Shown piece by piece: positions 45,532 through 55,079 of a DNA stretch of 64,000 nucleotides. Location: NCBI GenBank assembly GCA_033763735.1, contig JANRJY010000069.1:62001-126000 (forward strand). The letters run 5' to 3'. This DNA is from JANRJY01 sp033763735 (GTDB lineage Bacteria > Bacteroidota > Bacteroidia > Cytophagales > UBA9547). Position numbers and translations under genes: made by a program. The notes under the pieces were generated by a model. It made no database searches. It was given only the letters and a program-made list of their open reading frames with translations, and had not been told where the DNA came from. The first letter of the stretch is position 1. Every line of letters starts with the position of its first letter.

Positions 45532-47295
45532 TTATTCCAGTTCGCTTCCAAAGGGCATTCTAGCTTGAATACCAACCATTTTTTGAATTTTCTTTGCCGT
45601 CATGTATATATTCAGATTTTCCCCTAATTCTGATTGTAAAGTTTTCATTTTGGATTCATTTTGGAAATCTTCAATAAATTTCTCAATGACATTTTTGGAT
45701 GCAGGTCTGTACTCTATTTTGTAGCTGGTATCAATTTTAGCTGATTTAGCCGCCAATTCTATGGCCATTCCTAACCCACCTAATTCATCCACCAACCCAT
45801 TATTTTGAGCTTCAATTCCGCTCCATACTCTACCTGATGCAAGTTTTTTAAGACTGTCAACAGTCATATTTCTCCCTTTGGCCGCTTTCTCCACAAAATC
45901 TTTATAAATATTGTCTACTTCTTGTTGAATTACTTTTCGTTCAAAAGTGGTTAAAGGCCTTGACATGGTACCAATATCGGAAAACAAACCTGTTTGTACA
46001 CCATCAGTAGTAATGCCCAATTTGTTTTTCAAAAAATCTTTAATATTAAATATTAATCCAAAAACACCTATAGAGCCGGTTATTGAGTTTTTATCTGCCA
46101 CTATTTTAGTACAACCCATCGCAATGTAGTACCCACCCGAAGCAGCTACATCTGACATTGAGGCCACAATAGGCTTTTTCTCAGCTAATAATACAATTTC
46201 TCTCCACATAATATCTGACGCTAAAGCGCTTCCTCCGGGAGAATTAATTCTTAAAACCACCGATTTTACATTGTCATCCAGTCTTAATTTTCTTATTTCT
46301 TCTGATAAATTATCCGAACCTATGGTGCCGTCTTCGCTTTTGCCGGTATTAATATCTCCTTCAGCCACTAATACAGCAACTATGTTTTTTGAATTGTTAG
46401 TGGGTTCTTTTATCGTACTTTTATACTTGTTGTAACTTACAAGTTCCGGTTTAGTTTTTTCATCCAATTTCAAGGCTTTTCTTAATAATTCAAGTACCTG
46501 ATCATAATACACTAAATCGGTAACCAAATCATATTTAACGGCATCATTTGCATTGTGAACCAACATCGAATCTGAAATATTTTTAATTTTTTTAAAAGGA
46601 ATATCCCTAGATAATCCAATTTGTTCCAAATGATAATTATTAATACTTGATATAAACGATAATGATTGTTTACGATTGGCATCACTCATTTTGTCAAGTA
46701 AAAATGGTTCTACTGCACTTTTGTATTCACCTACTCTGAATACCTGTGGTTCAATTTCGAGTTTTTGTAAAGCGCCCTTAAAAAAAGTGTATTTGTATTG
46801 AATCCCATTAAATTCCAATAATCCTGAAGGGTTTAGCAAGATTTTATCGGCAACTGATGCCAAATAATATCCATTTTCAAAATATGATTCAGAATAAGAA
46901 TAAATGAACTTTCCTGATTCTTTAAAATCCAATAAAGCAGCCCTTATTTCTTCAACCATAGCATAACCTGCCGGAATGGCGCTTAACTCTAGATATATTC
47001 CTTTAATTTTGGAGTCTGTTTTGGCGTATTTTATAGCTTTTACCAATTCAATCAATCCCATGCCACCTCTATCGGAAGTAAAAGGAATGTCCAATCCTTC
47101 AAAAGGATTTTCTTCTTCTTTTTCTAATATGCGTTTGTTCAGCTGCAAATGAAGGACTGAATTATCCTTGATTTCTACAATTCCTTGCTTTGAGGAAGTA
47201 GAAGCTGCAATGCCCACCCCAATTAAAATAAGAAAAAATATTGCTATGATTATAGCAAAAAATGTTGCAAATACCTGTTTGATGAACTTCCACAT
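45532..47295 (-). CDS. sppA: Signal peptide peptidase SppA (67-kDa type)
   Basis: Membrane-bound serine protease that degrades cleaved signal peptides. It has 587 residues: an N-terminal anchor (about 8-30) and two tandem SppA/S49 domains. The nucleophile S386 is in SDVAASGGYYIAMGC; RINSPGGSALASD precedes it. The general-base lysine is expected in the N-terminal repeat (around SGKFIYSYSESYF). The length matches the E. coli-type double-domain form. It is a single gene; no terminator is obvious in the 23-base convergent gap. Confidence 0.93.
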   Translation of the reverse strand: MWKFIKQVFATFFAIIIAIFFLILIGVGIAASTSSKQGIVEIKDNSVLHLQLNKRILEKEEENPFEGLDIPFTSDRGGMGLIELVKAIKYAKTDSKIKGIYLELSAIPAGYAMVEEIRAALLDFKESGKFIYSYSESYFENGYYLASVADKILLNPSGLLEFNGIQYKYTFFKGALQKLEIEPQVFRVGEYKSAVEPFLLDKMSDANRKQSLSFISSINNYHLEQIGLSRDIPFKKIKNISDSMLVHNANDAVKYDLVTDLVYYDQVLELLRKALKLDEKTKPELVSYNKYKSTIKEPTNNSKNIVAVLVAEGDINTGKSEDGTIGSDNLSEEIRKLRLDDNVKSVVLRINSPGGSALASDIMWREIVLLAEKKPIVASMSDVAASGGYYIAMGCTKIVADKNSITGSIGVFGLIFNIKDFLKNKLGITTDGVQTGLFSDIGTMSRPLTTFERKVIQQEVDNIYKDFVEKAAKGRNMTVDSLKKLASGRVWSGIEAQNNGLVDELGGLGMAIELAAKSAKIDTSYKIEYRPASKNVIEKFIEDFQNESKMKTLQSELGENLNIYMTAKKIQKMVGIQARMPFGSELE

Positions 47296-47457
47296 GATTT
47301 TTTAATATGTTTTGTAGTAAAGTGACTTTAATTTTGAACGCAAATTACAATAATTATTGATATTTTTTGAAAAGTATGTCTATGTAATTTATTAGATAAG
47401 TTATATTAATTAATGGAAATTTAATATATTTTTAATGTGGTGTAAATCATTGTGAAG

Positions 47458-47465
47458 TACATTTG
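47458..47465 (+). promoter_or_regulatory. -7 promoter box ahead of a 40-codon ORF
   Basis: TACATTTG matches TAnnTTTG exactly and would start a transcript about 14-16 bases before the ATG at 47486. It is the main reason to take that small ORF seriously. Confidence 0.4.
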
Positions 47466-47485
47466 TGTTGTTAAAGTTAATTAAA

Positions 47486-47608
47486 ATGAAATCTAGAAAT
47501 CAAATACTTCAGTTTTCTTGGAATGAAAATATGACAACCATATTAATGGTGGTGATATTCTTAATGTTGGTAATTCCTTTTGTAATTCGGTTTGCTAACT
47601 TTTTTTAA
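47486..47608 (+). CDS. Small membrane protein (40 aa), unrecognised
   Basis: In the 318-base gap between sppA and the DUF721 gene, a 40-codon ORF codes for a polar start (MKSRNQILQFSWNENM) and a single hydrophobic helix (about 17-34) with a conserved-looking end IRFANFF. A consensus -7 box precedes it. It converges with DUF721 five bases away. The remainder of the gap (47296-47457) is AT-rich and should include the sppA promoter. Confidence 0.45.
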   Translation: MKSRNQILQFSWNENMTTILMVVIFLMLVIPFVIRFANFF

Positions 47609-47613
47609 TATCG

Positions 47614-47919
47614 TCATAGAAATATAATATTCGAGATAACTTTTTCATTCAATTCATTATTTAGTTTCTCAATTATTTCTGATTTTTTCAAACTTAAATG
47701 GTGCTTCAAAGGTGCGGATGTTAGTTTCACGTACATGGTTTCTTGTTTGAAGAATATTTTTTCAGTTCGCTTTACCACTCCGGGTCCTAACAATTCGTCC
47801 CATTTCACCAATACCAAGGCTTGGGTGTATTTATTTTCCAAATGATACGTTTTAAACAAGTGCTTGATTCCATCTGCAATGGAAACAACTTCTCCTGAAC
47901 GAATTACCGGTTTGTACAT
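47614..47919 (-). CDS. DUF721 (DciA-like) protein
   Basis: 101 residues matching DUF721: SIADGIKHLFKTYHLENKYTQALVLVKWDELLGPGVVKRTEKIFF and VKLTSAPLKHHLSLKKSEIIEKLN. DciA proteins of this family help load the replicative helicase in many bacteria lacking DnaC. Bacteroidota members are shorter and less studied, so the role is inferred from the family. Confidence 0.85.
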   Translation of the reverse strand: MYKPVIRSGEVVSIADGIKHLFKTYHLENKYTQALVLVKWDELLGPGVVKRTEKIFFKQETMYVKLTSAPLKHHLSLKKSEIIEKLNNELNEKVISNIIFL

Positions 47920-47993
47920 TTTAATTTATAGTTATATGCAAGTTGGAGAAATGAAATTGAACATCTATGTTTTTTTGAACAAATATTTCTTTC

Positions 47994-48770
47994 CTAAAAC
48001 TTCAAAACAAAATGCTGTTTTGAAAGATTCGGATCAATAAAAATAATACCACAAAAGAATAAATCTATTGTAACTGTTACCACTTGAATTTGCTGAATCT
48101 CTTCCCATGCTTGTTCCATATCAGAAGACCAATGAATGTCGTCAATAATGATAATAGACTTTGAATGAACTAAATTAATCAACTCTTTAAAGTATTGAAT
48201 AGTTGGTTCATGCTTATGATGCCCGTCAATGAAAACAAAATCAAACGTTTGACTCAAAATCTGAGTGTTTTTAAGTTGATCTTCAAACTTTCCAATTAAT
48301 AAATTAATATTATTTATTCCCAAATTTTCAAAATTATGATTGGCTAAAGTGGCTATTTCAGGATTGCCTTCTAAAGTAGTAACTTTTCCATTTTGAGTTG
48401 CATTTGCAAAATACAAAGTGCTTATTCCCAACGATGTACCAAGTTCCAATATTTGCTTACAATTGAAATATTGAATAATTCTGGCGTACAATTGGCAGTA
48501 CTTTGTAGTTGAAAGCGCACTTCTAGCGATTTGTTTTACGCTTGTTGATTTATTTGAATTCAATATTCTCGAACCAGCACCATAATCAATGGAATTAATG
48601 GAGTAATTATTTTGAAGAAGACTGTTTCTTACATTTTCAATTTGAATGAAATCAGATTTTTTTGATTTGCCTTTAATCACTTTTAAATAAAAGTCAAACA
48701 CAAATGGTGAATGCAAAGCATGCTCGTTTTTTGCAAAAAATAGATAATTTAAAATTGAAAATGGATTCAA
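47994..48770 (-). CDS. SAM-dependent O-methyltransferase
   Basis: 258 residues with a class I methyltransferase fold: motif I LELGTSLGISTLYFA near 105-119, VTTLEGNPEIA, and FDFVFIDGHHKHEPTIQYF plus IIIIDDIHWSSDMEQAW, which is characteristic of the O-methyltransferase/Methyltransf_24 group. The apparent start is TTG (no in-frame ATG), 12 bases after the apaG stop, so the two are probably cotranscribed. The substrate is unknown. Confidence 0.85.
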   Translation of the reverse strand: MNPFSILNYLFFAKNEHALHSPFVFDFYLKVIKGKSKKSDFIQIENVRNSLLQNNYSINSIDYGAGSRILNSNKSTSVKQIARSALSTTKYCQLYARIIQYFNCKQILELGTSLGISTLYFANATQNGKVTTLEGNPEIATLANHNFENLGINNINLLIGKFEDQLKNTQILSQTFDFVFIDGHHKHEPTIQYFKELINLVHSKSIIIIDDIHWSSDMEQAWEEIQQIQVVTVTIDLFFCGIIFIDPNLSKQHFVLKF

Positions 48771-48782
48771 AAAGTGAAAAAC

Positions 48783-49169
48783 CTAATTGAGTTTGTATGG
48801 AGGAATGAGTACAAACTCCGGAATAGCCACTTTAAATTGTTTGCCATCCATGATGCGTTCCATTACATAAAAACCTTTCATTTTGCCAATTGATGACTTC
48901 AAATTACAGCCTGATACATATTGATGAATTTCTCCTTGTTCCAGTATAGGTTGCTGACCCACAACACCCTCACCTTCCACTTCACGAATCGATCCATCAG
49001 AATCATATATCATCCATTTTCTGCGAAGAAGTTGCACGGTGTGCTCACTAAAGTTTTCAATCATGATTTTGTAAGCAAACACAAAATGCATGTTCTGAGG
49101 ACTCGAATATTCCGGTTGGAACTCGGTCTGAACACTTACTTTGATACCTTCTGTTACGGCTGCTGTCAT
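48783..49169 (-). CDS. apaG: ApaG domain protein
   Basis: 128 residues making a single ApaG/DUF525 fibronectin-like fold: VQTEFQPEYSSPQNMHFVFAYKIMIEN, LLRRKWMIYDSDGSIREVEGEGVVGQQPILEQGE and YVSGCNLKSSIGKMKGFYVM. ApaG has been linked to Mg/Co efflux and Ap4A metabolism, but its biochemical role is unclear. It is followed closely by the methyltransferase. Confidence 0.93.
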   Translation of the reverse strand: MTAAVTEGIKVSVQTEFQPEYSSPQNMHFVFAYKIMIENFSEHTVQLLRRKWMIYDSDGSIREVEGEGVVGQQPILEQGEIHQYVSGCNLKSSIGKMKGFYVMERIMDGKQFKVAIPEFVLIPPYKLN

Positions 49170-49385
49170 TATTATATTAAAACCTGTATGCTAATTAACA
49201 AAATTAATTTAATTTTATAAAATATTTTTGAAACATTAAGTCTCAATACTATTAAAAATACAATTTTCCATTCACTTTTCCCAGTGGGGAAATTAGAAAG
49301 GGGCTAATTAAGCAATTAATTGAATTTTTAATAGTTCGATTTAGTTTGTTTCAAAATCGATTTTACGGTACAAAACCTAATACCC
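49170..49385. other. Divergent spacer between apaG and the OmpA/PD40 gene
   Basis: 216 AT-rich bases. A short GC-containing hairpin (TTTCCC AGT GGGAAA, about 49276-49292) is the only distinct element. Promoters for both genes must lie here; no exact TAnnTTTG box is seen. Confidence 0.3.
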
Positions 49386-51401
49386 ATGAAATTGAATCTT
49401 TTTAAAAATATTAACATAGTTGTTTGCATATTGTTTTCAATATGTTTTTTCAATGCAAATGCACAACAAGGCAAACCCATAAATATTTGCTCCAATCTTT
49501 TTGATGAGTTTGCACCATCCATCAGTGCCGATGGTAAAACATTGATTTTTCAAAGTAATAAGGACGGAGAGTACAAACTGTATGAATCAAAGTTATTGTC
49601 AAAAGACAAATGGTCTGATCCGTTACCGATTACCAATGTAAATACCTTTGGAAAAGCAAAGGACCTGGTAGCCGGTCCAAATATTAGCTATGATGGAAAT
49701 ACTCTTTTCTTTTGTGCTTCTTATGCAAGTGGTTATGGTGATTTGGACATTTATTATTCTGAAAGAAAGGGAGAGGTTTGGACGAAACCAATAAATCTGG
49801 GGAAACCTGTTAATTCATCTGATTATGAAGGATTTCCCAGTGTGTCTGCGGATGGAACGAAGTTGTATTTCACAAGGATTTTGGATAAGAAAATTGATGG
49901 GTTGGATTGTTTTAAAATAATGGTTACTCAAAAAGGAAAAGATGGTAAATGGATGGCTCCTAAGGAACTTCCTATGCCTGTAAATTCCGGTTGTGACAAA
50001 GCACCCAGAATAATGTCGGACGGGAAAACATTATATTTCGCCAGTTTTAGAGAAGGAGGCAAGGGCAAATTTGATTTGTACACCACAAAACTCAGCGAAT
50101 CAGGCGAGTGGCAGGAACCGGTTGGTCTTGATTTTGTAAATTCTCCGGAGCAAGAGCAATATTCAACCGTACCTGCTTCGGGTGATTATTTATATTATCA
50201 CAGTTATAATAACATTCAACAAATTCTAATCCCTTTCAAATATCGCCAAAACAGAAACATTGCTATTCAAGGTTATATTACTGATTTTGATACTAAAAAT
50301 CCGCTGGAAGCTGTAATTACGATTAAAGATGCACTTACTTCAGAAGTACTCAGTTCGCAAGCCAGTGCTTCCGATGGCAGGTATACGGTTGTACTCACCG
50401 AAGGAAGAAAATATGAAGTAGTATTCAGTAAAGATGGATATTCCGTATATACTATGGAATACGATGCCACCAAGCTTGCCGATTATAAGGAATATGAGAT
50501 TAATGTTTCTTTATTTACAAGAGTCACTTTTGAGCTTTCGGTTACGGATTATGAATTGTATTTCCCAATAGATGCAGAAATAACCGTAAAAAATGGGGCA
50601 ACAAATGAAATCATGGATTTGAGTTTCATTAAAACCAATCACGGAAGCCGAATTTATGACCTGCCTCTAAATAAAAAATATGTGTTTGAAATTAAAGCAC
50701 CAAAATATGCCGACTACACTTTTACGCTTGACTTAACCAACGAAATAAGATTTAAACAGCTCGAAAAAGAGGTAGAAATGAGTCCTTTCAAGAAGCAAAT
50801 CAATTTTGAAATTTCAGACTCCGAATCCGGATCGGGTTTGATGGTTGATTTTATTGTTACCAACTTGGATATGGACGAACAGTTTGTAGTTCAAGCAAGT
50901 GTAACTCGCGATGGCAAATATGCGCTTAGTTTAAGGGAAGGTCATCGATACAATGTAGAAGTTAAAAATCAAAAAGGTTATGCATTTTCAAATCAAAATA
51001 TTGAAGTAAATAAAAATTCTAAGGACGTAAAAATTAGTCTTACTGCATTAAAACCCGGTGCAAAATTGCTATTGAAAGAAATTACATTTGAATACAATTC
51101 TTATGAGTTAAAAGACAATTCCATGCCAGAAATAAATAGGATAATTGAACTAATCAAATCGAATCCGAAACTGGTGATAGAAGTTGCTGCTCATACCGAT
51201 GGAATTGGAAGCGATGTGTTTAACAACAGACTTTCAGAACTTCGTGCAAAAAATGTATTCAATTACATAACCAACCGCGAAATAAATCCAACACGTTTAA
51301 AACCAGTTGGTTATGGTAAAGCAATGCCCATTGCCTCAAACGAAACTGAAGAAGGGAGAGCTAAAAACAGGCGATTGGAACTCAAAATTGTTTCTAACTA
51401 A
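49386..51401 (+). CDS. OmpA-family protein with PD40 propeller and CRD repeats
   Basis: 671 residues. Signal peptide (1-26), PD40/TolB-like propeller (about 35-270; FAPSISADGKTLIFQSNKDGEYKLYES and similar), two to three carboxypeptidase-regulatory-like domains (about 295-560), and a C-terminal OmpA domain (about 565-671; AAHTDGIGSDVFNNRLSELRAKNV) that should bind peptidoglycan. It resembles the PorE-like gene at 8987 but lacks TPRs and the basic linker. It begins a rightward pair with the gene 8 bases downstream. Confidence 0.88.
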   Translation: MKLNLFKNINIVVCILFSICFFNANAQQGKPINICSNLFDEFAPSISADGKTLIFQSNKDGEYKLYESKLLSKDKWSDPLPITNVNTFGKAKDLVAGPNISYDGNTLFFCASYASGYGDLDIYYSERKGEVWTKPINLGKPVNSSDYEGFPSVSADGTKLYFTRILDKKIDGLDCFKIMVTQKGKDGKWMAPKELPMPVNSGCDKAPRIMSDGKTLYFASFREGGKGKFDLYTTKLSESGEWQEPVGLDFVNSPEQEQYSTVPASGDYLYYHSYNNIQQILIPFKYRQNRNIAIQGYITDFDTKNPLEAVITIKDALTSEVLSSQASASDGRYTVVLTEGRKYEVVFSKDGYSVYTMEYDATKLADYKEYEINVSLFTRVTFELSVTDYELYFPIDAEITVKNGATNEIMDLSFIKTNHGSRIYDLPLNKKYVFEIKAPKYADYTFTLDLTNEIRFKQLEKEVEMSPFKKQINFEISDSESGSGLMVDFIVTNLDMDEQFVVQASVTRDGKYALSLREGHRYNVEVKNQKGYAFSNQNIEVNKNSKDVKISLTALKPGAKLLLKEITFEYNSYELKDNSMPEINRIIELIKSNPKLVIEVAAHTDGIGSDVFNNRLSELRAKNVFNYITNREINPTRLKPVGYGKAMPIASNETEEGRAKNRRLELKIVSN

Positions 51402-51409
51402 GCTTTTTT

Positions 51410-53605
51410 ATGAAAAGATATTTGTTGTGTGCTTTTATATTAATTTTTACAATTAGCTTCGCCCAAAAAGTAAAGTACAAAGATGTATTTGAAATCATAA
51501 TGAAAGGCGATAAAGTTGCAGCTTTTCCATTACTCAAAACGGTACTCAAAACAGATTCAAGCAATGCCAGCGCCAATTTGCAGCTAGGTATAATTTTTCA
51601 TGAGCGTGCGATTACATCTGACCCTTTAAAACAAACCGAAGCGGCCATTGGATTAGGCGATTCTGCACTGTATTATTTGAAAAGAGCGAATCGATTGATT
51701 AATGAAAAGGAAATACGGAAAAACGATGATTACTATGTAAAATATAGTAAAAGTACTAAAGACACAACCAAAAAAGTAAAAGATAATGACACCATTGTGA
51801 AAAGAGTTAAAAACCATATCACTAAAATGACTACTGAATTATCGTTAAGAAAAACAGCACTTCAAAAAATTTCAAATGCTTTTAAAAGAGGAACTGAAAA
51901 CTACATCAAAGCACTAATCATTTACCAAAAACTCAACGAAACTTATGCTACTCAAAAAGAATTGTGTTTATTGGCTACGGATGAAGAAATTGCTAAACTC
52001 CGACAACTTGCACAAGCATTTGATTCTACGCTTGCTTACTTTCAGTTATATAAAAAGGGCATAAAAGAATATCCCATACCTCCTTATAATCAATCGTTTG
52101 ATGTTATTTCAGTTGAAACTTATAGAATTGATGGCTTGGTGAAGTCGGACTTTTTGGCAAATAAAGTATTGCTTTGGAACTTTAGTGAATGGGCCAAAAC
52201 GCAAATCCTTTTTATTGATACTGATATCAAAAAAATTAAACGAGATGCCGTAATGTATGATACAAAGTATAACAAGCTTTTAGAACAAATTCAGGCAGGG
52301 AATGTAAATCCTGATTCAGTTACCGCATCCCGATTGGATAATCGATTTGAAAGGTTACTTAATAAATATGATTTTAACTCTTTAGCTTTAAACTGGCTCA
52401 CCTACAAACAAAACAAGAATGAGTTTGCCGCCTTTACCCTTAATCGATTGAACAGTGTAGAAAATACCTCCACAGCACAATTGGAAGCAAAAGCATCGTA
52501 TTACAGCGATATGGTTCATAAGGTTAATGTGTGTGATAGCGCGCTTACGAAAATGACCAAACTCAATCTGAATAGAGAATACCCCAAATACAAGTTTTTA
52601 TTAGCAGCTAATTATCCGGATACAACCGTTGTTAAAAACTATTTTTTCAACGAAAGGCAATTTGTGAACTTCAGCCAAAAAGAATACAACAACCGCTATA
52701 TGCAAATGATGTACAACTATTTGCAAAAATATAACGACACCCTTGCCTACATTTCCTACAACAATCAGCAGGTGCCATTTTTCAAATCATATACTTACAG
52801 TCACTCGGAATTTAAAACCATGACTATTAAAGAAGATAAAAAAGGAAATGTGTATTTGGGCGGATATAAAGGTGCGCAGGCATTTATAGCAAAAATGAAT
52901 GAGTTTCGACAAATTATGTGGCTTAAACTTATTCCTGCAAAGCTTGCAGGAAGCCTTGAGATGATAAGTGCTATAGATGCATCGGAAAATGTATGTGTGG
53001 CTATATTAAATGGTAAGGCGGGAAATTTTGTAAAAAACGTAATTGTAAAATTTGATGCCACAGGTAATGAAACTTATAGCAAACCCGTAGAACCCACCGG
53101 GATTTGCAGAGGTTTGGTGTATGACGAGGTGAATGACAATTGCATACTTGTGAGCAAAGGAAGTTCCATACAGGATTATTCAGAAGGTGATGAAAATACT
53201 GAAATATTTTGTGCAGATAATACCGGAAATATTAAATGGAGGCACAAAATTACCCTCAATGGAAGTATTGTTGACTTAAATAGAGTATTTGAAGGATATT
53301 TAGTTGTTGCTAATTATGCCAATGCAAGTACCATTGCCAACACCATTCAAAGTAAAGCAGGCACTTCATTGAATAAAAGCAACATTCTTCTTTTGAAAAT
53401 AACCACACAAGGAGAGATTAGAGCTATGGAAACAATTGCTTCAGCTACACCACTTTATGCAGTTGGATGCATAAAAGTAAGCAGTAGCGCTATTAATATT
53501 GTTGGAATTAATGGTGATTTTTTGCCCGGATGGGTTTATCGTAAAGATGGTTTGTTTCCAAACAAAATATTGAAAGTTGTCAATTCGAATTTGGAGTTTA
53601 GGTAG
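51410..53605 (+). CDS. Exported protein of unknown function (731 aa)
   Basis: Signal peptide (1-18, ending SFA). About 20-110 looks like TPR-type helices (FPLLKTVLKTDSSNASANLQLGIIFHERA). The middle is mostly helical and charged (110-440). From about 455 the sequence turns strand-rich with PQQ/propeller-like repeats (KEDKKGNVYLGGYKGAQAFIAKMN; NGSIVDLNRVFEGYLVVANYA). No family was recognised. Tight coupling to the OmpA/PD40 gene (8-base gap) suggests a shared envelope role. Confidence 0.8.
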   Translation: MKRYLLCAFILIFTISFAQKVKYKDVFEIIMKGDKVAAFPLLKTVLKTDSSNASANLQLGIIFHERAITSDPLKQTEAAIGLGDSALYYLKRANRLINEKEIRKNDDYYVKYSKSTKDTTKKVKDNDTIVKRVKNHITKMTTELSLRKTALQKISNAFKRGTENYIKALIIYQKLNETYATQKELCLLATDEEIAKLRQLAQAFDSTLAYFQLYKKGIKEYPIPPYNQSFDVISVETYRIDGLVKSDFLANKVLLWNFSEWAKTQILFIDTDIKKIKRDAVMYDTKYNKLLEQIQAGNVNPDSVTASRLDNRFERLLNKYDFNSLALNWLTYKQNKNEFAAFTLNRLNSVENTSTAQLEAKASYYSDMVHKVNVCDSALTKMTKLNLNREYPKYKFLLAANYPDTTVVKNYFFNERQFVNFSQKEYNNRYMQMMYNYLQKYNDTLAYISYNNQQVPFFKSYTYSHSEFKTMTIKEDKKGNVYLGGYKGAQAFIAKMNEFRQIMWLKLIPAKLAGSLEMISAIDASENVCVAILNGKAGNFVKNVIVKFDATGNETYSKPVEPTGICRGLVYDEVNDNCILVSKGSSIQDYSEGDENTEIFCADNTGNIKWRHKITLNGSIVDLNRVFEGYLVVANYANASTIANTIQSKAGTSLNKSNILLLKITTQGEIRAMETIASATPLYAVGCIKVSSSAINIVGINGDFLPGWVYRKDGLFPNKILKVVNSNLEFR

Positions 53606-53721
53606 GCAGATTTGGATTTATAATGAAATGCAAATCAGAGATTTTCTTGAAATTTGTTTTAGTCAAAGGCAAGCAAGAGATTGTTTTTATTGAGTAAAAA
53701 TCAAGTAATCAGTTGTTGTCA

Positions 53722-54432
53722 ATGGGTGGTAAGCATATCGTTTTATATTTAATAGTTATATGCCTAACTCTTGGGGGTGGTTTTTATATGTTTAATTTTT
53801 ATCAAACGAAGAAAGAGAATGAAGAGCTCAGATCTTTGCTTTTAAAATCTTTGCTTTCTGTTGATAATGACAATAGAAAAATATATAAAGAATTGAGTGA
53901 CATTATTATAGGCACTTATTACGATAGGCGAAAACCAGCAATATTAAAGCAGAAGCGCTATCTTGACTCATGCTTTAGGTCTTTTATTCGAATAGACTCT
54001 TCCTTGATACAAAAGGATCTAATCCCAATTGCAAAAATTGAGTTGGCTTTCAATGATAGCCTTATAAGTTTTGCACAAAGTTGGTCTATCTGTAATAGGC
54101 CTAAGTATGATATATATGATAAGGCAGGCTTGTCAGTTTATCGTAGTCATAAATCTATTTATAAATATGGCGACACAGCCATTATTGTCTCTTTAATTCA
54201 AAATCCGCCATACTTTCTCGAAAACAATTTTGAATTAATAGACTTCTCTCCGAAGGAATTTGGTCTAAGAAAGAACAATGCAGTAATATATTCATTACCT
54301 ACACAAAAGTTTATGGATGATTGTGAAACAATTAAACCGGTCTCTTTTAGAAATAATCTTATAGCCAGAAATACGTACTCAAATAAAATTGATACATTCC
54401 AAATGAGGATTGATTTTACAATCGTAAGGTAA
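53722..54432 (+). CDS. Membrane-anchored protein of unknown function (236 aa)
   Basis: ATG at 53722 (a TTG three codons upstream is also open). One N-terminal membrane helix (about 5-24) is followed by a helical coiled-coil-like stretch (30-60) and a soluble region ending in strand-like sequence (TFQMRIDFTIVR). The arrangement suggests an inner-membrane anchor with a periplasmic domain. No family was recognised. It lies 116 bases after the previous gene on the same strand and before a REP-like hairpin. Confidence 0.65.
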   Translation: MGGKHIVLYLIVICLTLGGGFYMFNFYQTKKENEELRSLLLKSLLSVDNDNRKIYKELSDIIIGTYYDRRKPAILKQKRYLDSCFRSFIRIDSSLIQKDLIPIAKIELAFNDSLISFAQSWSICNRPKYDIYDKAGLSVYRSHKSIYKYGDTAIIVSLIQNPPYFLENNFELIDFSPKEFGLRKNNAVIYSLPTQKFMDDCETIKPVSFRNNLIARNTYSNKIDTFQMRIDFTIVR

Positions 54433-54443
54433 AATTACCTCGG

Positions 54444-54482
54444 CTGTTCGACAAGTTAGCGATAGCGATTGTCGAATGACAG
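54444..54482 (+). repeat. REP-like hairpin, left copy
   Basis: TTCGACAA (54447-54454) pairs with TTGTCGAA (54469-54476) around the 14-base GTTAGCGATAGCGA. The sequence CTGTTCGACAAGTTAGCGAT is shared, in inverted orientation, with the copy at 55080-55121 on the other side of the transposase gene. It also lies between convergent genes and could act as a terminator. Confidence 0.75.
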
Positions 54483-54503
54483 ATAATACCGATATTCATC
54501 GGA

Positions 54504-55031
54504 TTAATATTCCGAAAGCTCCAACTTTCCTTTTCTTATTCCATAGAGCTCTCCACAACTACTATACAGATATTCTTCTTCTCTTTCTACTATTGATGCT
54601 CTCACCGGATTCTGATGAATGTAATTCCGTTTAGTATCAAAAAAATCTTTTGTAAATATCTCTTCTCCATGATAACCTTCTGCCCAAAACCAAACATGAC
54701 CATCTTTTTTTAGCAACCAAAGCAGCCAATTTTTTCTACTTTCTTTTTCATTTTCTGCAATAGCTTTTACAATTTTTGAGGCTGTAAATTTCTTAAAATC
54801 TCGTATTGTGTCACTAAGCTTACCATTTTTGCTGCTGATTATCAAGTGAATATGATTGGTCATCACTACATAAGCATATATCTCTAATCCTTTCTCTTTC
54901 TGACAAAATCGCAAGCTGTCTAATAATATTTCCACATATATACTTCTTGTAAATATATCAACCCATTGATGTACCGTACAGGTAATGAAATAAACACCTT
55001 CTTGATTAGTTATGCTGTAACTATATGCCAT
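54504..55031 (-). CDS. REP-associated tyrosine transposase (RAYT, Y1_Tnp)
   Basis: 175 residues from the ATG at 55031 (TTG two codons upstream also open). HUH-type single-strand transposase: YFITCTVHQWVDIF strand, the metal-binding H60-x-H62 in MTNHIHLII, and the C-terminal NYIHQNPVRASIV motif with Y137 as candidate catalytic tyrosine. Length and motifs match single-domain RAYTs, which act on REP palindromes rather than as autonomous insertion sequences. The two flanking inverted hairpins are its probable substrates. Confidence 0.9.
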   Translation of the reverse strand: MAYSYSITNQEGVYFITCTVHQWVDIFTRSIYVEILLDSLRFCQKEKGLEIYAYVVMTNHIHLIISSKNGKLSDTIRDFKKFTASKIVKAIAENEKESRKNWLLWLLKKDGHVWFWAEGYHGEEIFTKDFFDTKRNYIHQNPVRASIVEREEEYLYSSCGELYGIRKGKLELSEY

Positions 55032-55079
55032 GGGCAAATATAAAAATTTTATTATTTCGGATTAAAAATCCTCTTATAT

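Noticed and set aside
54504..55031. Full IS200/IS605 insertion sequence
   Set aside because: No TnpB gene and no IS200-type ends; the NYIHQNPVRA motif and the flanking inverted hairpins fit a RAYT instead.
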